Shown here in pieces: positions 1 to 4,903 of a DNA stretch of 5,079 nt. The stretch is from Candidatus Woesearchaeota archaeon. Its GTDB lineage: Archaea; Nanobdellota; Nanobdellia; Woesearchaeales; UBA525. A program made the position numbers and the translations under genes. How positions within the stretch are numbered: the stretch's first letter is position 1; each line of letters opens with the position of its first letter. The stretch spans positions 22,582 through 27,660 of the forward strand of contig DUGD01000093.1 of assembly GCA_013331575.1 (NCBI GenBank). The letters run 5' to 3'. Under the pieces are notes generated by a model. It did not search any database and was not told the DNA's origin. It saw only the letters and a program-made list of their open reading frames with translations.

Positions 1-246
1 AACGCCGCTCAGTATTGGGTCGCTGCCATCGAAAAGAAAACGGATTTTCCACTTATCACGCAGGAACATCCTTTTTTGTGATAACTCCATTTTTAAATAA
101 GGCATACTAAAGTGTAGCAGTGCTGCCTGGGGATGCACAATCTCTTCCACCGTCTGCACTCTTGATGCAGCAGAAAACAATTCTTGTCTTAATGCTGACT
201 CAAGAGCGGGTTTATTACCTGACATGTTCATGACTGCGTATCTCAT
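1..246 (-). CDS. Unrecognised protein, N-terminal part (cut by left edge)
   Basis: An open frame of 82 codons runs on the minus strand to the window edge without a stop, so only the N-terminus is seen. The start ATG (244-246) is chosen because a TATA-like element (TGTTAAAAAC, 277-268) begins 31 nt upstream of it. That is the same spacing as the two strong promoters in this window and implies a leaderless mRNA. In-frame ATGs at 229-231 and 223-225 are alternatives. The protein begins MRYAVMNMSGNKPALESA. It continues with a mixed charged/hydrophobic stretch, then a basic segment near residues 60-72 (QKRMFLRDKWKIRFLF) followed by an acidic turn (DGSDP). No signal peptide, membrane segment or familiar motif is visible. 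I do not recognise the family and assign no function. The gene is divergent from the small membrane protein gene at 459. Confidence that it is coding is moderate, resting on the open frame and promoter spacing. Confidence 0.55.
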   Translation of the reverse strand, partial: MRYAVMNMSGNKPALESALRQELFSAASRVQTVEEIVHPQAALLHFSMPYLKMELSQKRMFLRDKWKIRFLFDGSDPILSGV

Positions 247-267
247 AGCCAAGCGGAATCACAGGGA

Positions 268-277
268 GTTTTTAACA
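268..277 (-). promoter_or_regulatory. Putative TATA box of the left-edge gene
   Basis: The minus strand reads TGTTAAAAAC, matching 6 of 10 positions of the window's strong CTTTATAAAT box. It lies 31 nt (first base to first base) upstream of the ATG at 246, the spacing of the two better promoters. The box is weak in sequence; the spacing is the main support. Confidence 0.4.
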
Positions 278-366
278 CCTTTGCTGTGCGCCGTCAAGAG
301 AATTATGGGATGCAACCCCATCTACAAACCATGTTTATATGTGGAGAAGAGCCAATACGGGGAATA

Positions 367-388
367 GTCACTGACGTTCCCGTCACTG
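367..388. repeat. Short inverted/direct repeat upstream of the small membrane protein gene
   Basis: TGACG (372-376) and CGTCA (381-385) form a perfect 5-bp inverted repeat around ttcc. The heptamer GTCACTG also occurs twice in direct orientation, at 367-373 and 382-388, 15 nt apart. The element sits about 40 to 60 nt upstream of the TATA box at 428, where an archaeal activator or repressor could bind. Short repeats like this can arise by chance, so a regulatory role is only a suggestion. Further left, ATGGG (305-309) and CCCAT (317-321) form another 5-bp inverted repeat. Apart from these and the two TATA boxes, I see nothing in the 247-458 gap. Confidence 0.3.
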
Positions 389-427
389 TCAAGAACTGTA
401 TGCTTTCCGCGAGCACAACGCACATAT

Positions 428-437
428 CTTTATAAAT
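428..437 (+). promoter_or_regulatory. TATA box for the small membrane protein gene
   Basis: The sequence CTTTATAAAT is an excellent archaeal TATA element. Its first base is 31 nt upstream of the GTG at 459, so transcription should start at or within a base or two of the start codon. The identical decamer at the identical distance precedes hamA on the other strand. Confidence 0.75.
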
Positions 438-458
438 ATAATTTCTTAGAACCCAATC

Positions 459-776
459 GTGGGCATTTGGGGAAATATTCGCGACAATCTGGGAAGTGTC
501 TTCTTAAAAGAAGAGGATCCCCAACAAGAAGACCCTCGCTCACCTTCGGTACAACCCCAATCACCACCGCCAACACAAGAGGTATGGACGGTACATCACA
601 CACAAATAGAGCCTGACAAACGCGTATTGCTAAAACTCGCACAACCCCTCAACGACGGGGTTCTACTCGGCTTCGGGGTTGCTCTCGGGGTCACCGCATT
701 CTATTTCGTTGTCGCACTTATTGTAATTGCAATTATTGCACTTGGACGCTTCGCCATTCGCCTCGCAAGCTTTTGA
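459..776 (+). CDS. Small single-pass membrane protein with proline-rich linker
   Basis: This is a 105-residue protein of no family I recognise. The GTG start is supported by the TATA box 31 nt upstream; no Shine-Dalgarno is expected for a leaderless message. The N-terminus (MGIWGNIRDNLGSVF, about residues 1-16) could form a short amphipathic helix. Residues 17-42 are acidic and rich in proline and glutamine (PQQEDPRSP, QSPPPTQ) and look disordered. Residues 43-66 are soluble in character. A long hydrophobic stretch at about 68-96 is a clear transmembrane helix, followed by a short tail with two arginines (GRFAIRLASF). By the positive-inside rule the C-terminus would face the cytoplasm, but the soluble N-terminal part lacks a signal peptide and a tail-anchored arrangement is equally possible. 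The gene converges on hamB, from which it is separated by about 140 bp. It may be an ordinary housekeeping protein; a link to defence is unproven. Confidence 0.7.
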   Translation: MGIWGNIRDNLGSVFLKEEDPQQEDPRSPSVQPQSPPPTQEVWTVHHTQIEPDKRVLLKLAQPLNDGVLLGFGVALGVTAFYFVVALIVIAIIALGRFAIRLASF

Positions 777-807
777 CCCGGCTGAACCTTCTATAAGAAA
801 AGTCGGG
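777..807 (+). terminator. Hairpin after the small membrane protein gene
   Basis: CCCGGCT (777-783) pairs with AGTCGGG (801-807), seven pairs including one G-T, across a 17-nt loop. It starts directly after the TGA stop. A pyrimidine-rich run follows at about 820-834 (ttattctatttgtt). Archaeal termination depends mainly on T-rich tracts, so the hairpin may instead stabilise the 3' end of the message. The loop contains CTATAAG, which resembles a TATA element, but no credible gene follows it. Confidence 0.35.
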
Positions 808-904
808 CTGACGGTAATGCTTATTCTATTTGTTCAACGTTCCACGATTGCCGTTTCATGAAAGAGAGGGGTTAAAGAAACCATAAGAATCTACTTACAC
901 GAGA

Positions 905-925
905 AAGGATACGTCTAGTATCCTT
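905..925 (-). terminator. Perfect hairpin spanning the hamB stop codon
   Basis: AAGGATA (905-911) and TATCCTT (919-925) form a perfect 7-bp stem around a 7-nt loop, and the loop holds the hamB TAG stop (917-915). On the minus strand the stem is followed by TTCTC and, about 30 nt on, by a weak pyrimidine tract. It could mark the 3' end of the hamAB transcript or protect it. The lack of a long T run makes termination uncertain. Confidence 0.35.
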
Positions 926-3527
926 GATTTTGTAGGTGCCTACGGGTAATAGCAGACAGACTGCTAAGCTTATTCTTTACAACCCATGACGCGAGATCTC
1001 CTTCGAGACCTTTGGGAATAAACCTTGCAGCTTCAATCGCTGCAGATCTGCTGATGCCGTCACGGATCATGTTGAGTGCTGCGGGCGTACATGCACCCAT
1101 TTCTAGCATCTCATCTACAGATAAGTAGAAACTCCATTGCTCACGTTCAGCATCCGTGAGGAGCGTTGTTAGGATATCTGACCAGAGCTTAAAGTATTTC
1201 ACGAGCTCAAATTGTACATTGTTATTGACGTGCATGATCACTCCACGAATGACTCTATCGACATGTTCACTGTCTTGACTCTTGCCTGCAAGGTCCTTAT
1301 CGATCAGGTGACGTAAGGTTCGTTGTTGTATCCAAGGAACGGCGTATCTTACTACTTGAAGAATAGATGCTGCGCCATCAGCATGACTTCTGCTAATCGC
1401 GCCCTCAATATTGAAAATTTCATTCAGGCGCTGAGCGATTTCTTCGAACTGGAAGTAAAAACTTTTGTCAGTGAATTTTGCTGCACGGTCATCTTTGCCT
1501 TCTTTGCCCAGAGGATGTTTGTCGATTAACCACTCAGAGGATGGTTGTGATCGCATTCGTTCATAGAGTCGATTCTGGAGTAGTGGGTCTATTGTGGGAT
1601 TCTGTTTCAAGATGTCTTGCGGGATTGATAGCCGTTGTAACGATCCTTGAATGCCTCTGGTTATTGTATCAACTTCTCCTGCGTTCAGTGCCTTTGTTTG
1701 GAGATATGTTCTCAGTTCTGCGGAGCTTCTCACTGCTTTATGGCGGAGTAGGATGATGGTATAGATAACTGATGCTGGTACATTCGTCATCTCCGCTGAG
1801 GAATTAGCTAAGTTGCTGAGGAGATGTATTTTGTGCACTGTGGTGGCTCGTGTGGTGGCGGGGATGATCTCCTTGGAAAAATCAGAGTCGAGTTTTTCGC
1901 TCGCCCACGTCTCTGTCGATAATTCAATGCAGTAAACTGAGCCGTTTAGTTTCGAGCTGGTTCTGCCTGCTCTTCCGATTAGGTTACCGAATTCAAAGTT
2001 ATCAAGCGGTGTTCGCGAGTCATTTTTGAGAGGGCGAAAGATGAAGATTTTGTCCGCTGGAAGATTCACGCCTTCCAAGAGTGTGGATGTGCAGGCCAGA
2101 TTCTTGAGTTGCCCTTTCTTGTACAGTCCTTCAATTTCCAGTTTGGCAAGCTCAGGAATTAATCCATGGTGAAAAGCAACGCCCTTCTTAAGACAACGGA
2201 TGAGAGAATAATTTGGATGCACTTCATCACTAAGGTATTCGATGAGTTCAAGGACTTCTCGACTCTCAGTGATGCCTCCGTATAGTGCACTCTTCTCTGC
2301 AATCTCTAATGCATAATCCTCTGCAGTAGTTCTTCGTGGAGCGTAGATGACATTTGTGCTATCTTTGCCATATATTGTCACTAGTTCTGCCATCGTTTGT
2401 TTCTGGTGCTGAACAAGTGAAGTATACATCGCTCTCTCCACTGGAACGCTTGTTTGCAGTGTCTTTCCTGACGGACTTTTCAGGAAAATGTTGATGCGAT
2501 CACGCACGTTTGCAGTTACTCTGAATATGGATCGTATTTGGTAGACTGGTGCCAATCGTGATTCAATAACTGGCGAATCCAGTCCACTGAGTTGATGTAG
2601 TGTGCGCTTCAAATTCTTTAGGTATGGCCCTGCAACCACCACCTTTGCTCCTTCTTCTTGTGTGAGGAGCTCATTAAGGATGTACTCAAAGAGAACGCCG
2701 CGCTCATCATCCTCCATTTTTTGAATCTCATCAAAGAAGAGTAGATCGATACGGTAATCAGTGCTTTCTTTCTCCTTGAGCAATCGGAGACAGCGTTCAG
2801 GCGTTAGGACGAGCACTTCCTTAGCTCCAGATTTGCTAATATCACCTACTCCTGTTTTGATCGTCACATCGTACGTCGATAGTCTTTGACGGAGATTGCT
2901 GCTGACTTCGAAGAGCAAGGCTTTTGTCGGTACAACATACACTGCACGATACTTCTCACACGACGTGCATTTGCTTACGATATAACTTTGTATTGTATAT
3001 GACTTTCCTGAGGACGTTGGTCCGCTAATTGCCAAGGTTTTCTCGTCGCTGATGAGATGCTCCCAAAGTTGTTCTTGATATTCACTCAGGTAGACATCGT
3101 CATCCGGGAGTTTAAGGAGCGCGTTGGCGCGTTGCATTGATAACTCAAGGTTAAGCGCTTCATCGTAGGAAACATAGAAATGATCTTCATCCGCATTAAG
3201 AATTTCTACGAGGTGTTTTGTGGGGTAGATATTACCTATTCTGGAAAGCACAAGATAACAGAAGCCAGCATATTGTATTGTTTGCTTCTCGAGATATGCT
3301 AGGATTGCAAAGGCGAGTGCTTTGCTTCGATGTTCGTCATTCGGGCTTGAACTGAGAATAGAGGTGATTAGTGCTGCTTTTTTTAGTTTCACGTCATCCA
3401 ATACAATGCGCTCATTCTCTTCGGGAAAATGTGTGGCTCCTGTTTCTCGAAAAAATTGCCTGAGTGTGAGAACATCGAGCATCTCGTTTAGTGCTGGGTG
3501 CTCAAACGCATATTCATAAGTAGTCAC
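915..3527 (-). CDS. hamB: Hachiman helicase HamB, Ski2-like superfamily 2
   Basis: This 870-residue protein is the ATP-driven partner of the HamA nuclease. In characterised Hachiman systems HamB senses damaged or invading DNA and controls HamA; that role is carried over here by homology. Residues 1-145 form an N-terminal region without helicase motifs. RecA-like domain 1 has a Q-like residue (Q151), Walker A SGPTSSGKS (168-176), motif Ia VVPTKAL (198-204), motif Ib LTPER (241-245), Walker B FFDEIQ (264-269) and motif III VAGPYL (298-303). Domain 2 has motif IV VIYAPRRT (393-400), AFHHGL (451-456), the Ski2-type motif V TSTLLEGVNLPAD (480-492) and motif VI LIGRAGR (516-522). Residues 560-870 form a helical C-terminal region. 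The start is GTG (3527-3525), chosen because GGTGA (3537-3533) lies 5 nt upstream and the next in-frame Met is residue 16. The hamA stop lies within that Shine-Dalgarno, so coupling is likely. The usual Gln of motif VI is Leu, and Walker B is DEIQ rather than DEAH. The frame is intact. Confidence 0.9.
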   Translation of the reverse strand: MTTYEYAFEHPALNEMLDVLTLRQFFRETGATHFPEENERIVLDDVKLKKAALITSILSSSPNDEHRSKALAFAILAYLEKQTIQYAGFCYLVLSRIGNIYPTKHLVEILNADEDHFYVSYDEALNLELSMQRANALLKLPDDDVYLSEYQEQLWEHLISDEKTLAISGPTSSGKSYTIQSYIVSKCTSCEKYRAVYVVPTKALLFEVSSNLRQRLSTYDVTIKTGVGDISKSGAKEVLVLTPERCLRLLKEKESTDYRIDLLFFDEIQKMEDDERGVLFEYILNELLTQEEGAKVVVAGPYLKNLKRTLHQLSGLDSPVIESRLAPVYQIRSIFRVTANVRDRINIFLKSPSGKTLQTSVPVERAMYTSLVQHQKQTMAELVTIYGKDSTNVIYAPRRTTAEDYALEIAEKSALYGGITESREVLELIEYLSDEVHPNYSLIRCLKKGVAFHHGLIPELAKLEIEGLYKKGQLKNLACTSTLLEGVNLPADKIFIFRPLKNDSRTPLDNFEFGNLIGRAGRTSSKLNGSVYCIELSTETWASEKLDSDFSKEIIPATTRATTVHKIHLLSNLANSSAEMTNVPASVIYTIILLRHKAVRSSAELRTYLQTKALNAGEVDTITRGIQGSLQRLSIPQDILKQNPTIDPLLQNRLYERMRSQPSSEWLIDKHPLGKEGKDDRAAKFTDKSFYFQFEEIAQRLNEIFNIEGAISRSHADGAASILQVVRYAVPWIQQRTLRHLIDKDLAGKSQDSEHVDRVIRGVIMHVNNNVQFELVKYFKLWSDILTTLLTDAEREQWSFYLSVDEMLEMGACTPAALNMIRDGISRSAAIEAARFIPKGLEGDLASWVVKNKLSSLSAITRRHLQNQGY

Positions 3528-3532
3528 TCAGG

Positions 3533-3537
3533 TCACC
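3533..3537 (-). promoter_or_regulatory. Shine-Dalgarno of hamB overlapping the hamA stop
   Basis: The minus strand reads GGTGA followed by five bases (CCTGA) and the GTG start of hamB. GGTGA matches the archaeal/bacterial anti-Shine-Dalgarno, and its last three bases are the TGA stop of hamA. This decides the GTG start. It also implies that ribosomes finishing hamA reinitiate on hamB, keeping the two subunits in step. Confidence 0.7.
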
Positions 3538-4468
3538 ATTTCGTGTTGTGCAATGCTTCGTACATCATTTCTCTGAATGTCTGCACGCTACTGACGGGCA
3601 AGAGAAAGAAATCCAATGAGACTGCGTTGAGTTCTGGCGTTCGATCGTTGATCTTGCTTTTGATGATCGGATGCAATTCATGCGCGATTCTCTTGAATTG
3701 TGCATCGAGTCTTTCGGATGCATCTTCACTGCAAGTGCAAGCTTTTTCAATCTCAGGGATTGAATCCTCATCATAGACTATCAGAACAGGATGAGCTTTG
3801 TTGATGGCCTGATGCCGGGGTGAGTTGATATCTAGCATCTCCAGTAACATATCAACGTCCTGTGAGGTGAGGTCTTTTGTCAGATTTTTTCTGATCACAA
3901 GTAGCTCCGTGGTGAGCTCCTGCTGTGCGGATGCGCCTGCATGGAATTTGTTCACGGAATCAAGCGCGTCATTGATGGCGTTGTTTCTGTTCTGGTACAT
4001 CTTTGACTCGCCAAGAAGCAGCGTATCTACCTCGCGGTACTTTCCGAAGAATACTCCATCAGAGCCCTTGACTTGGTCGTTGTAGTCAGTGAGTGCTTGT
4101 ATCTTATGGGCGATAAGTGGTGTTTGGAGTACCGATTCCACGAAAAGAAACAGGAGCAGTTCACCGTACTTCCCCTCTCTTTGCGGATCGGTATCGCCAA
4201 AGTACTTTATCGCTTGCCGCCAAGGATCGCGTCCCTTATCTTCAAAGGCCTTGAGTTCAGCTTCACTGAACACGAACTTCTTGATGAACTCAGCCATCAT
4301 GTCTACTAAGCCAATCAAATTCTCTTGTGTGCCTGCAAATTTCAGACAATACGCCCTAGCGGTAAGTTTGGGTTCTGAGCATTTTTCACATTCGATAAGG
4401 AGTTGTTCCACCCAGGTAGGCTGGATCTGGATGAGTCTTGCCCAGGGAAGCTCCACCACTTGCGTCAT
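3533..4468 (-). CDS. hamA: Hachiman effector nuclease HamA (DUF1837-type)
   Basis: This 311-residue cytoplasmic protein is the predicted DNA-cutting effector of the system. A PD-(D/E)xK-type core is visible: EGKYGELLLFLF (98-109, E103 as the helix acidic residue), KGSDGVFF (134-141, D137) and LLLGESKMY (150-158, E154 and K156 as the ExK pair). All expected catalytic residues are present, so it looks active. The C-terminal half continues with a helical region and a hydrophobic strand PVLIVYDED (227-235), then ends with SLDFFLLPVSS (284-294), as I recall for DUF1837 proteins. Cysteine pairs occur at 27/30 and 244/246; a structural role is speculative. In known Hachiman, HamB holds HamA inactive until triggered, and freed HamA degrades DNA broadly. 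The ATG is chosen because the TATA box begins exactly 31 nt upstream, giving a leaderless mRNA. hamB follows after 5 nt. The related AbpA-AbpB pair is an alternative label, since I recall a similar DUF1837-helicase architecture. Confidence 0.85.
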   Translation of the reverse strand: MTQVVELPWARLIQIQPTWVEQLLIECEKCSEPKLTARAYCLKFAGTQENLIGLVDMMAEFIKKFVFSEAELKAFEDKGRDPWRQAIKYFGDTDPQREGKYGELLLFLFVESVLQTPLIAHKIQALTDYNDQVKGSDGVFFGKYREVDTLLLGESKMYQNRNNAINDALDSVNKFHAGASAQQELTTELLVIRKNLTKDLTSQDVDMLLEMLDINSPRHQAINKAHPVLIVYDEDSIPEIEKACTCSEDASERLDAQFKRIAHELHPIIKSKINDRTPELNAVSLDFFLLPVSSVQTFREMMYEALHNTKW

Positions 4469-4489
4469 GACACGGGTGAGTCGTCATGA
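4463..4489. promoter_or_regulatory. Candidate operator: direct repeat CGTCATGA at the hamA start
   Basis: The octamer CGTCATGA occurs at 4463-4470, covering the hamA ATG, and at 4482-4489, touching the TATA box. The copies are 19 nt apart, close to two helical turns, so a dimeric protein could bind both on one face. Each copy contains the palindrome TCATGA. Occupancy would block TBP/TFB binding and the transcription start, so a repressor site is a natural reading. It is inferred from position and repetition only. Confidence 0.4.
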
Positions 4490-4499
4490 ATTTATAAAG
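4490..4499 (-). promoter_or_regulatory. TATA box of the hamAB operon
   Basis: The minus strand reads CTTTATAAAT, identical to the box of the small membrane protein gene. Its first base (4499) is 31 nt upstream of the hamA ATG, placing the transcription start at or next to the start codon. The bases before it (ATAAGA) are purine-rich, as expected for a TFB recognition element. No second promoter is seen before hamB, so the two genes form one operon. Confidence 0.75.
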
Positions 4500-4512
4500 T
4501 CTTATCAGGTAT

Positions 4513-4530
4513 GTGTAACCAACACGTGTA
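4513..4530. repeat. GTGT/ACAC repeat upstream of the hamA promoter
   Basis: The stretch contains GTGTA at 4513-4517 and again at 4526-4530. The second copy overlaps the 8-bp palindrome ACACGTGT (4522-4529). It lies 14 to 31 bp upstream of the hamA TATA box, a position used by archaeal activators and some repressors. It is a weak candidate regulatory site. Confidence 0.25.
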
Positions 4531-4573
4531 CGCTTTTTAAATAAACCCCTGCTCGTCCGTGTGGCTCAATACT

Positions 4574-4583
4574 CTTTATAAAT
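4574..4583 (+). promoter_or_regulatory. TATA box directing plus-strand transcription away from hamA
   Basis: This is a third exact copy of CTTTATAAAT. By the spacing of the other two, transcription would start near 4605, five bases before the ATG at 4610. It is divergent from the hamAB promoter, with 74 bp between the two boxes. No long ORF follows, so it drives either the 31-residue ORF described separately or a non-coding RNA. Confidence 0.6.
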
Positions 4584-4609
4584 GAAGGGTGACACTCTCA
4601 GGAGATCCT

Positions 4610-4705
4610 ATGCTTATCAACACGCAATTGTTCCCGTTCGTAGTTTGGCCGGAACGAGCAAACGCTTTCTGTCATGGTGTTTTGTAGGAGAAACAGCCTC
4701 TTAAG
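4610..4705 (+). CDS. Possible 31-residue peptide (or small RNA) under its own TATA box
   Basis: The ORF begins ATG CTT ATC and ends at TAA (4703-4705). It encodes a mildly hydrophobic peptide (MLINTQLFPFVVW in the first half, HGVFVGETAS at the end). The start fits the TATA box at 4574 with a leader of about five bases. A GGAG motif (4601-4604) stands 5 nt before the ATG but may lie just outside the transcript if initiation is at 4605. I do not recognise the peptide, and an ORF of this length can occur by chance. A CGTTC/GAACG inverted repeat lies inside it (about 4635-4656), so a structured non-coding RNA is equally possible. Its divergent arrangement with hamA makes a regulatory or accessory role worth testing. 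The promoter is better supported than the coding potential. Confidence 0.3.
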
Positions 4706-4760
4706 CCAACTGGGACGAAGTTATACATATACCCCTGAGAAACATTAACGCGAGGTAAAG

Positions 4761-4833
4761 AGCGAGTACCGGGAATCGAACCCGGGCTGTGTAAATCATA
4801 GACTGACTATAAGCCACTCTGAGCACGGAATTA
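4761..4833 (-). tRNA. tRNA-like element: intact T arm, degenerate or partial remainder
   Basis: On the minus strand CCGGG-TTCGATT-CCCGG (4785-4769) is a perfect T arm with the conserved TTCGA loop and C48 before it. It is followed by a 3' acceptor strand TACTCGC and T73 (4768-4761); no CCA is encoded. Upstream, GCTCAGAGTGGCTTATAGT (4824-4806) resembles a D arm with conserved A14, G18 and G19 and pairs C-G and T-A, but has one C-T mismatch. The span is 73 nt, tRNA-sized. However, the expected 5' acceptor strand (TAATTCC) does not pair with TACTCGC, the anticodon stem does not close in any register I tried, and the variable region is about three bases short. I cannot name the amino acid. It may be a decayed tRNA, the 3' end copied as an integration site, or a split or intron-bearing gene whose 5' part I cannot find here. 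The 4706-4760 stretch beyond it holds nothing I recognise. Confidence 0.45.
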
Positions 4834-4871
4834 ACGATCGTGGAGATGTTAACCTTCTTCGACTTCATGAG

Positions 4872-4884
4872 AGAGTATATACTC
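4872..4884. promoter_or_regulatory. Palindromic TATA-like element AGTATATACT
   Basis: GAGTATATACTC is a perfect 12-bp palindrome centred at about 4878, downstream of the Cys-rich gene's stop. On the minus strand it would place a transcription start near 4852, about 19 nt before the tRNA-like element, and could drive it with a short leader. It could act in either direction or be a coincidence of AT-rich sequence. Confidence 0.35.
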
Positions 4885-4903
4885 TTGTCCATTGTTCACT
4901 GAG

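Noticed and set aside
430..642. 70-codon minus-strand ORF opposite the small membrane protein
   Set aside because: It covers the opposite strand of the better supported gene at 459 and has no promoter at the expected spacing.
817..861. 14-codon ORF after a TATA-like CTATAAG in the hairpin loop at 790-797
   Set aside because: It is too short, the box is weak and spacing differs from the window's rule. It is better explained as the end of the upstream transcript.
1323..1756. Two overlapping plus-strand ORFs inside hamB
   Set aside because: They are shadows of the helicase C-terminal region, with no promoter and no recognisable protein features.
4089..4544. 151-codon plus-strand ORF across the hamA 5' end and promoter
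   Set aside because: It lies antisense to hamA, which has clear nuclease motifs. Its composition is serine/cysteine-rich as expected of a shadow frame, and it runs through the hamA TATA box.
4535..4547. TTTTTAAATAAA as a further promoter
   Set aside because: It is AT-rich in either direction, but no start codon lies at the 31-nt spacing and better boxes sit on both sides.
4701..4892. 63-codon minus-strand ORF
   Set aside because: It reads straight through the tRNA-like T arm (the residues ARVRFPVLA are that arm translated). No TATA box lies at the right distance from its ATG, or from the internal ATG at 4868.
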